Shown: positions 10,033 to 18,290, counted from the first letter of the stretch. The stretch: DNA of 64,000 nt from Idiomarina abyssalis (GCF_900116625.1 NZ_FPBE01000001.1:992001-1056000); one strand, 5' to 3'. Notes: generated by a model not told the origin, from the sequence alone. Program-made: numbers and translations.

Positions 10033-11076
10033 TTATTCGTAAGGTTCCAGCGTTGACAGCCTGAAGCGATGCTCGTTAACTACATCACCTGCTTCATCGT
10101 AAAGTCCAAGAGTCACAACCGGATCGTCTTTTTCCCAGTCAACGTCCAGCGCACCATAATTTACCTTATTGATAAACTGACCGATGCGGTGTTTATTGGG
10201 GCTAACGTCTTTCCACTCCTGAGTCAGTCCTGATGACGTAACTTCCCATAGTGGGTAGTCTAAATCTTCGTCGTAGTAACTGATTTCACCCCAGTGGGTG
10301 TCGCCGCTTATCAAGATAACACCATTAACCTTATGTTTTTTAATAAGATTAAACAAACGTTGGCGGTCAGAGGGGAAATTCGCCCACGACTCCCAACCAG
10401 TAAAATCAGCTAAAAGCTGTAAGCTGGAGCCAATGACTTTAATACGCGCCGGCTTTTGTAACTGTTCTTCCAGCCACTGCCATTGTTTTTCGCCAATCAT
10501 ACTGGCGTTAGGGTCGCTGTGAACTTTATAAGGCCCCATGTTTTTCGGTTTGCGTTCGTTTGCATACTCTTCACGCGTCACGTGGGCAATATCATCCCGG
10601 TTCCAACGCAAATCGGGCAAAATTACGTGAATGCTTTCTTCGCCCTCACCGTAGGTGTATGAGGTGTAAATACCATCTTCACGAGTGCGACGCGGAGAGC
10701 TCTCCGGCTCACCCCAAAAGTCGAGCATGATATCTCTTGACGCTTCTTTTTTAGGGTAATCCTTGCCGGCGTCGTTCGCACCGTAGTCATGATCATCCCA
10801 AATAGCGATGAGCTCTGCTTGCTCTTTTAGTTCTTTAAAACCCGGCTTAGAGCCCAGTTTTTCATATTTATTCTGCAACACTGACATGTCTTCGGTGTCG
10901 CCATAGACATTGTCCCCAAGAAACACAAAAACTTCGGGGTCGTCTTCAATAATGCTGTTAAAAATGGGAATGTCTTTGTCCTGATGCGAACATGAACCAA
11001 ATAAAATCCGGCCGGGTGCATCAGCAAAAACAGAACCACTCAGTAATAATGTGGATAGTGCTAATAGTTTATACAT
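10033..11076 (-). CDS. Exported PhoD-like metallophosphoesterase (short form)
   Basis: A 347-residue phosphoesterase of the alkaline phosphatase D family. Metal-binding motifs are visible in order: GSCSHQD (about 27-33), FLGDNVYGD (52-60), WDDHDYGANDAG (93-104), DLRWNRDD and SGDTHWGE (about 255-265). These enzymes hydrolyse phosphomonoesters or phosphodiesters, and some members release choline head groups. The N-terminus is a Sec signal peptide (cut after VFA, residue 18) with no twin arginine, unlike classical Tat-exported PhoD. The N-terminal accessory domain of B. subtilis PhoD is absent. It lies between the TonB receptor gene and betI on the same strand, so a role in freeing choline or phosphate from phosphoesters is plausible (inference). 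Confidence 0.85.
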   Translation of the reverse strand: MYKLLALSTLLLSGSVFADAPGRILFGSCSHQDKDIPIFNSIIEDDPEVFVFLGDNVYGDTEDMSVLQNKYEKLGSKPGFKELKEQAELIAIWDDHDYGANDAGKDYPKKEASRDIMLDFWGEPESSPRRTREDGIYTSYTYGEGEESIHVILPDLRWNRDDIAHVTREEYANERKPKNMGPYKVHSDPNASMIGEKQWQWLEEQLQKPARIKVIGSSLQLLADFTGWESWANFPSDRQRLFNLIKKHKVNGVILISGDTHWGEISYYDEDLDYPLWEVTSSGLTQEWKDVSPNKHRIGQFINKVNYGALDVDWEKDDPVVTLGLYDEAGDVVNEHRFRLSTLEPYE

Positions 11077-11113
11077 GTGTATTGATTACCTTGTTGTTGC
11101 TTGCTACTAAAGC

Positions 11114-11143
11114 AACCACATGCGGCGTTAACCGCATGTGGTT
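11114..11143. terminator. Perfect 12-bp hairpin between TonB receptor gene and phoD
   Basis: AACCACATGCGG / CCGCATGTGGTT with a 6-nt loop. It lies just after the receptor stop codon in the leftward transcript. There is no U-run after it, so it is more likely a partial terminator, a pause or an mRNA-stabilising stem than a full stop. Confidence 0.6.
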
Positions 11144-11153
11144 CGGGGTAGTT

Positions 11154-13517
11154 TTAAAATACAAACTTAGCATTTAGTGCTGCCGTGCGTGGCGCACCAA
11201 TCCAACCTGCCCCCGGAGCAATAGTACCCAGGTAGTCTTCATCAAAGACATTGTTGATAGTGAAGCTCAGTTCTAGACTGTCAATTGCACCATCATTGTT
11301 GGAGTAAAGCGTCTTACCTATATACAGGTCACTCACAACATAAGAGTCGCTTTCCTGAGTGTTCGCCTGGTCTAAGAAACGCTCACCAACATACTTGGTG
11401 CTAAAACCGGCATAGAAGTCTTCTTTGGTATAATCGAAGCTAACAACGGCCATGTCCTGAGCACTGCCCAATACCGTATTGCCGCGGAACGCTTCATCAG
11501 TATAGGTTGAGTCATTTTTTGTGTAAGACACATAAACACCCAAGTTATCACTGATGTTGTAATCCAACGATGCCTCAACACCATTTGACTCAATACCACC
11601 TGTATTAACATAACCGCCGGCAGCCGCTTCTAAGAAGTCGATACCGTCAACGTCTTCGTTACTAACAAAGGTAATACGGTTTTCAAAGCTAATGTCATAG
11701 TAAGTTAAGCTCGCATTGAAACCCGGTGTTGAATAACGTAAACCTAAGTCAATATTGTCTGCCGTTTCCGGTTCAACCTGGCTTACATCCGTATCATCAC
11801 GCTCTAGTACAGCATCTTTAACGGCTGCAAAGTTTTCAGCATAACCACCGAACACTTCCATTCCGTTAACCGGCAGAGGCGCAACAAAACCAGCTGACAA
11901 TAAAGCATCCGAGTCCGACGATACACTCAGGTTGTTGTCAGGGTTAAACTGATCTTCTTTTGAAACCTCAACATCAAACTTCTTCGCACCCAGACGGAAT
12001 TTCGCAAATCCGGCATCAATCTCGTCTTCAATGTAGTACATCAAAGTTTCGACCGGGAATTCACGGCTGTACTGAACCCAGTAAGGGTTACTTTCAGGAC
12101 GCGGGCTCGCTGCTGCATCAATGGTTTTATGCCAGTCACGGTACTCATCACGCTGGTAATCTTCGTACCAGAAACCACCACGCAAGGTGTTTGCCATACC
12201 GGCAATTGTGGTATCCCATACAAAATCACCATTGACGCCGTAGCGTTGCTTTTCGTAGTGAGTATGGCGATGCGAACTGACCGGCATAGCGCCTTGCTCA
12301 TAGCAACCAGGGTCTACTTCGGCTCCGCCACCGCCATAAGGGTAGCCAATTGAGCTCTCGCAGCCTGCTTCAGGTGATAATGACTGGCCGTCGCGGTTAA
12401 CAAAATAGATAAAACCTTGTGAAGAACCGCCGTAAGCTGTGGTTGAAGGGTCCAGTTCCGAGTGAGGGTTTCCTGCACCGTCGTCGGTAACATCAGCGAT
12501 GTAATATGGAATCCACTTACCAGCACCTTCGTTTTCGTGATAGTAAACGTTAGTGCTGACATCCACTTCACCCAGCATGAAGTCGGCTTTTAGGTAACCA
12601 AACAAGTTTTCACGTTCAGTTACCCAACCTTCACGCCATGCTTGGTCTTGATAAGGAATGCCTGTCCAGTCTTCAGTCAGGCCGTCCCATTCAGAGTTCT
12701 GTTCATACTGTGCTAAACCATAAACTCGTTGATAGGTATATTCCTGAGCGTCGTCGTAACTCACGTAACCCGTTAAATCTACGTCACCAACACGACTGAT
12801 AATTTTACCTTCAGCATGGTCACGCGTATTGGTTACCGAACCATCCATGTAGTCATCGTTTTGTTGGCTCGAAAGAGAGAACCACGCGTATGTGTCTTTA
12901 GCAATTTCGCCAGTATCGTAACGTGCATACAATTTTTGTGCGTTATGCTCGCCAATCGTGGTGCTAACGGTAAACTGTTCTTCGTACGCAGGACGAATAG
13001 TCGTAAAGTTCAAGGTACCGCCCAAAGCTTCGTTTGAACGAGAACTAATGTCAGCTGTACCCTGAGAAACTTCCGTGCCACGTAAGTTTTCAGTGTCAAT
13101 GTAACGGCTGGCTTTAGTACCACCACCGTAGTTTGAGTTGCCGTTAGAAATACCATCTACAGTCATACCAATTTGCTGAGATTCTAAATCTAACTGGAAA
13201 CCGCGAATTGAGATGCTGGTTGACCATTCATCAGAGCCGAACGGGTCACCTTCGTTTACCAAAACGCCAGGTAAGTTATCAACCATTGCCAAAGCGCTGG
13301 TCATAGACGTTTGTTGCTTTTTCATTTCTGCAGAAGCGGCGTTATTCGCATAAGAAACACTGCGGCCAGTAACCACAATGGCTTCCATTTGTTCTTTTTC
13401 TTCTTCTGCTTGCTGATCTTGAGTGTCTTGCGCCATTGCTGGCAGGGAGGTAGCAGATAATGCTGATAGTACAGATAGTGCGATTAAGCTTTGCTTCATA
13501 GGCACATAAGTTTTCAT
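11154..13517 (-). CDS. TonB-dependent outer-membrane receptor
   Basis: A 787-residue receptor. The signal peptide covers residues 1-29 (cut after PAMA), followed by a TonB box-like EAIVVTG (45-51). A plug domain covers about 60-170 (GVLVNEGDPFGSDEW, SISIRGFQ, EALGGTLNF). The rest is a 22-strand-type barrel rich in aromatic, Asp and Gly residues. It ends in LNAKFVF, the terminal phenylalanine used by the barrel assembly machinery. The ATG at 13517 has an AGGAA ribosome site; the second ATG at 13499 has none. It takes up a bulky or scarce ligand using TonB energy. Position at the head of the phoD-bet block and the upstream palindromes suggest a choline-containing or phosphoester ligand; this is inference. 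Confidence 0.88.
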   Translation of the reverse strand: MKTYVPMKQSLIALSVLSALSATSLPAMAQDTQDQQAEEEKEQMEAIVVTGRSVSYANNAASAEMKKQQTSMTSALAMVDNLPGVLVNEGDPFGSDEWSTSISIRGFQLDLESQQIGMTVDGISNGNSNYGGGTKASRYIDTENLRGTEVSQGTADISSRSNEALGGTLNFTTIRPAYEEQFTVSTTIGEHNAQKLYARYDTGEIAKDTYAWFSLSSQQNDDYMDGSVTNTRDHAEGKIISRVGDVDLTGYVSYDDAQEYTYQRVYGLAQYEQNSEWDGLTEDWTGIPYQDQAWREGWVTERENLFGYLKADFMLGEVDVSTNVYYHENEGAGKWIPYYIADVTDDGAGNPHSELDPSTTAYGGSSQGFIYFVNRDGQSLSPEAGCESSIGYPYGGGGAEVDPGCYEQGAMPVSSHRHTHYEKQRYGVNGDFVWDTTIAGMANTLRGGFWYEDYQRDEYRDWHKTIDAAASPRPESNPYWVQYSREFPVETLMYYIEDEIDAGFAKFRLGAKKFDVEVSKEDQFNPDNNLSVSSDSDALLSAGFVAPLPVNGMEVFGGYAENFAAVKDAVLERDDTDVSQVEPETADNIDLGLRYSTPGFNASLTYYDISFENRITFVSNEDVDGIDFLEAAAGGYVNTGGIESNGVEASLDYNISDNLGVYVSYTKNDSTYTDEAFRGNTVLGSAQDMAVVSFDYTKEDFYAGFSTKYVGERFLDQANTQESDSYVVSDLYIGKTLYSNNDGAIDSLELSFTINNVFDEDYLGTIAPGAGWIGAPRTAALNAKFVF

Positions 13518-13588
13518 AAAAGTTCCTGTTTCTTGTGTTGTAGTGAAGTTCCTTAATGTATGGGGCTAATGTGACAACGGCGTTAAGG

Positions 13589-13608
13589 TTAATTGATCAT
13601 TCAATTAA
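13589..13608. promoter_or_regulatory. Putative BetI operator 1
   Basis: TTAATTGATCATTCAATTAA is a 20-bp palindrome with perfect 8-bp arms around TCAT. It lies 72 bp upstream of the TonB receptor start. TetR-family regulators bind palindromes of this size, and the ATTGA-N4-TCAAT form resembles BetI sites as I recall them (not checked). Its centre is 32 bp from that of operator 2, about three helical turns. Confidence 0.65.
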
Positions 13609-13620
13609 AATAAAACTTAG

Positions 13621-13640
13621 TTAATTGACCGTTCAATTAA
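13621..13640. promoter_or_regulatory. Putative BetI operator 2
   Basis: TTAATTGACCGTTCAATTAA shares both 8-bp arms with operator 1 and differs only in two of the central four bases. Same-face spacing of the two sites suggests co-operative binding. They lie between the receptor gene and the divergent racemase gene, so either gene could be affected, but betI is in the leftward block. Confidence 0.65.
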
Positions 13641-13742
13641 AATAAATGCAATATAAATTAGATATTTTTCATCTAAACTCTGCGTTAACTTGCTTTAGAA
13701 ACTAAGGTAGGCTGTGTTTAAAAGACGGTTGCGGAGGCTTTA

Positions 13743-14432
13743 ATGAAAACAGTCGGCATTATTGGTGGCATGAGCTGGGAATCAACCAGCACTTATTATA
13801 AGCGTTTGAACCAGCTAATAAATAAGCGCCTGGGAGGCTTGCACAGTGCTGAAATTCTTCTGGCCAGCCTCGACTTTGCGCCTATTGAAGAGATGCAAAG
13901 TAAGGGTGACTGGGATGCAGCTACACAAGCTCTTATTGCCAAAGCCCGGCAGTTGGAAAAAGCGGGTGCTGAAAGTATTGTTATAGCAACAAATACGATG
14001 CACAAAGTGGCTCCACAGATTGAAGATGCCGTTAAACTGCCTTTATTGCACATTGTCGACGCCGTGGCGGAGCACCTTAAACAAAACAACGTTAACCAGG
14101 TTGGGTTGCTGGGTACACGCTTCACCATGCAGCAACCGTTTTATAGAGAGCGCCTTGAACAACAAAACATTAAGGTACTGATACCCGGTGAAAGTGACGG
14201 CAATACAGTCGACAACATTATTTTTAAAGAACTGTGCCATGGCCAATTTACTGATAGCGCGCGCAAACAGTACCTAAGAATTATTGAAGATCTGGCAGCG
14301 CAAGGCGCACAAGGCGTTATTTTAGGCTGCACTGAAATTGGTCTGCTGGTTCAACAAGAACATTCTGCCCTGCCATTGTTCGATACCACCGAACTTCATT
14401 GCCGCGCCATTGCAGACTGGATGCTAGATTAA
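13743..14432 (+). CDS. Aspartate/glutamate racemase family protein (YgeA-like)
   Basis: A 229-residue PLP-independent amino-acid racemase of the Asp/Glu/hydantoin family. It opens MKTVGIIGGMSWESTSTYY, close to E. coli YgeA. The catalytic pair in that subfamily is a threonine in the TNTMH motif and a cysteine in GCTEIGLL; here they are T83 and C196. The usual first cysteine of two-cysteine racemases is replaced, as in YgeA. A GGAGG ribosome site precedes the ATG. It is divergent from the TonB receptor gene and 14 nt ahead of the Tag-like gene, probably in one operon. Substrate preference cannot be read from sequence. Confidence 0.88.
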   Translation: MKTVGIIGGMSWESTSTYYKRLNQLINKRLGGLHSAEILLASLDFAPIEEMQSKGDWDAATQALIAKARQLEKAGAESIVIATNTMHKVAPQIEDAVKLPLLHIVDAVAEHLKQNNVNQVGLLGTRFTMQQPFYRERLEQQNIKVLIPGESDGNTVDNIIFKELCHGQFTDSARKQYLRIIEDLAAQGAQGVILGCTEIGLLVQQEHSALPLFDTTELHCRAIADWMLD

Positions 14433-14446
14433 AAAGCAGGAAGACC

Positions 14447-15130
14447 ATGACCGATATAACAATCAACTTTTCTCGTTTCTATGACAGAGCCTGCCAGCGT
14501 AAAGGTGGCGAAAGTGCGATGCTTGCACGCCTGCCTAAAGTATCGTCCGTAACCCAATTAGAACAACTCGAAGACCGGGAGGTACTTGCTACTATTACCC
14601 GCTGTATTTTTCGGGCGGGCTTTGTCTGGCGAATTATTGAGGCGAAATGGCCGGGTTTTGAGGAAGCTTTTAAAGGTTTTGTTCCGCTTTACTGGCAACA
14701 GGTGCCGCCAGAAGTACTAGAAGAACTGTCAAAAGATGAACGTATTGTTCGCAACCAGCAAAAAATAAATACCGTTCCAGCCAACGCCCGTATGATTGTT
14801 GAAGTATCCGAAGAGTACGGCAGCTTTGGTAAGTTCTTAGCGCAGTGGCCATCAAACCGGCAAGCAGAATTGCTGCACTACCTTAAAAAGAACGGATCTC
14901 GGCTGGGCGGCGTTACTCCACAATACGTTCTGCGCGAGCTTGGCTGGGACGGTTTTATTATGTCCAATGACGTTGTCACCGCATTAACCAATTACAAGTT
15001 AATAGATGCCTCCCCCACCAGCCAAAAAGGTCTGAAACAGGCACAAAGCGCGTTTAACCACTGGCACGAACAAACCCAACTGCCCTATAGCCATTTGTCA
15101 CGAATTTTGTCTTACTGCGTTGGAGATTAG
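14447..15130 (+). CDS. DNA-3-methyladenine glycosylase I-like protein without the zinc ligands
   Basis: A 227-residue protein related to Tag (alkyladenine DNA glycosylase). The shared core is IFRAGFVWRIIEAKWPGFEE, followed by a fold similar to the Tag helical domain (RIVRNQQKINTVPANARMI, then LGWDGFIMSNDVVTALTNY). Tag proteins bind zinc with Cys/His at both ends; the N-terminal CxW and YHDxEWG segments are missing here. The ATG at 14447 has an AGGA ribosome site; the longer frame begins inside the racemase gene without one. It may repair 3-methyladenine or a different lesion; activity is uncertain. Confidence 0.75.
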   Translation: MTDITINFSRFYDRACQRKGGESAMLARLPKVSSVTQLEQLEDREVLATITRCIFRAGFVWRIIEAKWPGFEEAFKGFVPLYWQQVPPEVLEELSKDERIVRNQQKINTVPANARMIVEVSEEYGSFGKFLAQWPSNRQAELLHYLKKNGSRLGGVTPQYVLRELGWDGFIMSNDVVTALTNYKLIDASPTSQKGLKQAQSAFNHWHEQTQLPYSHLSRILSYCVGD

Positions 15131-15226
15131 GCATCAGTTAATCTACATGAAGGTTAAATATAAGCAAATTGAAGTACTTAGTTATTAAAGGTATATTGCC
15201 CGCTTTTCTCAAACAAGGAGAGATTT

Positions 15227-15847
15227 ATGAGAAAAGCTGTTGTTGCATTGTTAATGCTGAGCTTACCGGGTGTTGTTTTAGCCGAATCCCCTAACTGGAA
15301 TAAAGTTGATGCCTCTTATCTTGATACCGATGTTGGTGTTGACGGAGTTGTCGATGATCTTTCTTTTGATGGATTCAGAGTCGGCGGTTCAGCCGCTATC
15401 GACCCAGATATGGTTGTCTTAGATAACCTTTTTGTATTTGCAGATTTCGACTCTGTCTCGAATGACGACTCTAATTTCGATTTAGACATCGACTTTCTGT
15501 CAGCAGGTATAGGCTCGTACAAACACTTAACAAAAACAACGGATTTGTATGCGACAGTGTCTTTTGAACATGTTGAGAGCGAGGCTTCAGCTTTTGGACT
15601 TTCGGAGTCGGGCTCCGACAAAACATGGGGTGTAGGCATTGGATTTCGCTCTATGCTGACGCCAAACGTTGAAATCGATACGAAACTTGATTACGTTGCG
15701 TTTGACGAAGAACTTATTCGCTTTAACCTTTCAGCTTTCTATCATGTTACAAAAAACTTCTCTTTCGGTCTTGGTTATGAAACCCATAGAGAAACTCAGG
15801 ACTTTGATATTGATAGTCTAAGCGCAACCGTTCGTTATTCATTTTAA
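15227..15847 (+). CDS. Small outer-membrane beta-barrel protein
   Basis: A 206-residue protein with a signal peptide (residues 1-19, cut after VLA). The body has alternating hydrophobic strands, many Asp and Ser residues, and a C-terminal SATVRYSF ending in phenylalanine, the mark of an outer-membrane barrel. The size suggests an 8-strand barrel of the OmpA/OmpW kind. AAGGAGAG precedes the ATG. I do not recognise a specific function. Acidic surface residues are common in marine envelopes. It stands as a single gene. Confidence 0.7.
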   Translation: MRKAVVALLMLSLPGVVLAESPNWNKVDASYLDTDVGVDGVVDDLSFDGFRVGGSAAIDPDMVVLDNLFVFADFDSVSNDDSNFDLDIDFLSAGIGSYKHLTKTTDLYATVSFEHVESEASAFGLSESGSDKTWGVGIGFRSMLTPNVEIDTKLDYVAFDEELIRFNLSAFYHVTKNFSFGLGYETHRETQDFDIDSLSATVRYSF

Positions 15848-16002
15848 TTCACTAAAGCTAGCCCCGTCCCTGCTGTCTAAACTGCAGCAGGGCCAAGTAC
15901 GCCCTGGAAAAATTCTCGTCTATCGCCTATAAATAAGTGGCACAGAGTTGCACGACTAACTTTTACTACAAGTCACTTTTTCAAAGAACCTTGAGGATTT
16001 CG

Positions 16003-16716
16003 ATGAGCTCAACTAAAAACACTCTGATACTCGGTATTTCACTGATCATCAGCTTCGCCATTATTGCTGTGATTGGCTCAAATGCAGCACTTGAGCATAA
16101 GTCGATGGAACGCACTGTTACTGTAAAAGGACTGTCAGAGCGTGAGTACCTTGCTGACACCGTTATCTGGCCCATTCAATTTACAACTGCCAGTAATGAT
16201 TTAACCGCTATTTATCAAACCATTGAAGAATCCAATCAGAAGGTCATTGAGTTTCTGCAAAGCAAAGGAATTAACCGGGATGAAATTTCCTCGTCAGCGC
16301 CTTCTATCACGGATAAATCGGCACGAAGTTACGGTTCTTCACAGCCTGCAGAGTTTCGCTATACAGCCACAAAAGCTATTACGGTCTATTCCGAGAACGT
16401 TGAGCAGGTTCGTGGTGTTATGAGTCTTCTTGGCGAGCTGGGTAAAGAAGGTATTGTCTTTACTACCGATAGCTATCAGGCCCAACCGGACTATTTATTT
16501 ACGCGCTTAAACGAAGTAAAACCTGAAATGATAGAAGAAGCGACCAAAAAAGCGCGGGAGGTAGCCGAAAAGTTTGCCTTAGACTCTAACTCTGAACTGG
16601 GCAAAATAAAGCAGGCTCGACAGGGGCAGTTTAGTATCAGTGCACGCGACCGTCATAACCCTCACCTGAAAAAAGTACGGGTAGTATCCACCATAGAATA
16701 TTACTTGTCCGATTAA
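16003..16716 (+). CDS. SIMPL (DUF541) domain protein
   Basis: A 237-residue protein with one N-terminal membrane anchor or uncleaved signal (about residues 7-29), then a SIMPL/DUF541 domain opening RTVTVKGLSEREYLADTVIW and closing KKVRVVSTIEYYL. Members form large ring or cage assemblies in the periplasm and have been tied to oxidative stress in E. coli (YggE). The ATG at 16003 has a GAGG ribosome site 6 nt upstream; the longer reading frame starts at 15937 without one. No operon partner is evident; DUF502 follows 48 bp downstream. Confidence 0.82.
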   Translation: MSSTKNTLILGISLIISFAIIAVIGSNAALEHKSMERTVTVKGLSEREYLADTVIWPIQFTTASNDLTAIYQTIEESNQKVIEFLQSKGINRDEISSSAPSITDKSARSYGSSQPAEFRYTATKAITVYSENVEQVRGVMSLLGELGKEGIVFTTDSYQAQPDYLFTRLNEVKPEMIEEATKKAREVAEKFALDSNSELGKIKQARQGQFSISARDRHNPHLKKVRVVSTIEYYLSD

Positions 16717-16764
16717 GCTATTACTTTCACAATGTGACTCAATTTACGCCACAAGGGCCGGATA

Positions 16765-17370
16765 ATGAAAAGAACCTTACAGTATTTGTTTAAAGGGTTA
16801 GCTATTTTACTGCCCATTGTCGTGACTTTTGCCTTATTACAATGGCTGTTAGTCACAATAGAGACCTGGCTGAAGCCAATTTGGACAACGTTACTCGGTG
16901 AGTCATCTTACTTCCCTGGTTTGGCTTTTATTAGCTTTTTAGCGATTGCACTTCTTATTGGTTTCAGCTCTCGTTGGAATTTTATTGATTCACTATGGCA
17001 ACTACCCGGCAAACTGATGAATAGACTGCCTTTGTTGCGCAGCTTATACGGCACAATTAATGATGTGTTCGAGATGATGTCAGGTAAGAACTTTGCTGAA
17101 GAATCAGTTGTACTGGTTACCCTGCCCGGTAGTAACTTACGACTTATTGGCATTGTTACTAAAAAAAGTGGCATTAAAGGCGATCGCCTGTCCGAACTCA
17201 TGAAAGAAGACCAGGTCGCCGTGTTCTTACCCATGAGTTATAACGTAGGCGGTTATATGGTGATTGTTCCGGGTGACTGCGTTGAGTCACTGACCATGAA
17301 ACCAGCTGATGCCTTACAGTTAACCATCAGTGGCGGACTGGGTAAGAACCATTCGGGTAAAACCGACTAA
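16765..17370 (+). CDS. DUF502 family membrane protein
   Basis: A 201-residue protein with two N-terminal membrane segments (about 8-30 and 48-66). A conserved stretch LPLLRSLYGTINDVFEMMSG follows, then a cytoplasmic beta-rich domain ending with VAVFLPMSYNVGGYMVIVPG and the typical MKPADALQLTISGG. This is the DUF502 pattern. The biochemical role is unknown. It is followed closely by the ychJ-like gene on the same strand. Confidence 0.85.
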   Translation: MKRTLQYLFKGLAILLPIVVTFALLQWLLVTIETWLKPIWTTLLGESSYFPGLAFISFLAIALLIGFSSRWNFIDSLWQLPGKLMNRLPLLRSLYGTINDVFEMMSGKNFAEESVVLVTLPGSNLRLIGIVTKKSGIKGDRLSELMKEDQVAVFLPMSYNVGGYMVIVPGDCVESLTMKPADALQLTISGGLGKNHSGKTD

Positions 17371-17413
17371 AATTGCAGTTGAAATCATAGCGCGTACTGG
17401 TAAAGTTCGCGCT

Positions 17414-17797
17414 ATGAAAATGACAGAACCCTGCCCTTGCGGCTTAGATAAAACCTATCAGGATTGTTGCTACGCTTACCATAGCGGAGAGGCAACAGCC
17501 CCGTCTCCGGAAGCACTTATGCGTTCGCGCTACAGTGCCTTTGTCGGCCGCCTGGCCAGTTATTTAGAAGCCACCTGGCACAGTAGCTCGCGCCCGCCGT
17601 TGCTCGACTTAAGTGACTCTCCAAATTGGCTTAAACTGCAGGTCATTTCATCCAGCGTTGACCAGAATAAAGGACAAGTTCATTTCCGGGCTTTTTATAA
17701 AGACGGCAATGACGTAGCTTTTATGGAAGAACAGTCTGACTTCGTGCAAGAAGATGGTAAATGGTTTTACCTGAATGGCCGTGTTAATAACGACTAG
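17414..17797 (+). CDS. ychJ: YchJ-family SEC-C motif protein
   Basis: A 127-residue protein beginning MKMTEPCPCGLDKTYQDCC. The CPCG...CC pattern is the zinc-binding SEC-C motif found at the N-terminus of YchJ. The next block, PEALMRSRYSAFV, is diagnostic for this family, and the rest is an NTF2-like fold. Function is unknown. I chose ATG 17414; a second ATG two codons later is equally possible. The longer frame overlaps the DUF502 gene with no family similarity. The 3' end overlaps the convergent DUF2919 gene by 14 bp. Confidence 0.86.
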   Translation: MKMTEPCPCGLDKTYQDCCYAYHSGEATAPSPEALMRSRYSAFVGRLASYLEATWHSSSRPPLLDLSDSPNWLKLQVISSSVDQNKGQVHFRAFYKDGNDVAFMEEQSDFVQEDGKWFYLNGRVNND

Positions 17798-18290
17798 CTA
17801 AATGTCGACGATAGAACCGCCAACGCCTGGAATTTATTAAGTACCAACCACAAATAAACCAGCCAAATATAATGCCAGCCCGGCCGAAAGAAAACGCACC
17901 ATGCTGTTCAATAAACATCCACAGAATTAATGTTGCATCGACAATAAGCGAGAGTAATAACAAGGGTTGGGCAAAACGCATTAATACATTGGCCCAGTTG
18001 CGCTCATCTTCACCAGCAAAGGTCGTTGCCAGCAGAACAATTAACGCCGGTAATCCGACCAGCAGCATCAGTCCAAATTGCTCCGAACTGGTATAAAAGA
18101 GTTTTAGCAGTCGGGTACGATCTTCAGCGAAAGTCAGAGAAATAATGGCGGCGACATAACCGCGCATTTCAAATAACAGCACCAGCAGGAGCGAGAGCGG
18201 TATACTCGCCCGGCCCTCTTTATCCAGGTATCGTGCCCTCTCTACCAATCGCTGCCCGGCGCTTGTCGCCTCGCTGCCAGATTTTTTCAT
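17784..18290 (-). CDS. DUF2919 family inner-membrane protein (YfeZ-like)
   Basis: A 168-residue protein with about four membrane segments. The opening RYLDKEGRASIPLSLLLVLL and FEMRGYVAAIISL match the DUF2919 family (E. coli YfeZ). Function is unknown. Its first 71 bases overlap the end of the upstream DUF2061 gene in a different frame, and its last 14 bases overlap ychJ, which converges on it. The ribosome site is weak. A start at a later TTG cannot be excluded, which would shorten the overlap. Confidence 0.75.
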   Translation of the reverse strand: MKKSGSEATSAGQRLVERARYLDKEGRASIPLSLLLVLLFEMRGYVAAIISLTFAEDRTRLLKLFYTSSEQFGLMLLVGLPALIVLLATTFAGEDERNWANVLMRFAQPLLLLSLIVDATLILWMFIEQHGAFSFGRAGIIFGWFICGWYLINSRRWRFYRRHLASRY

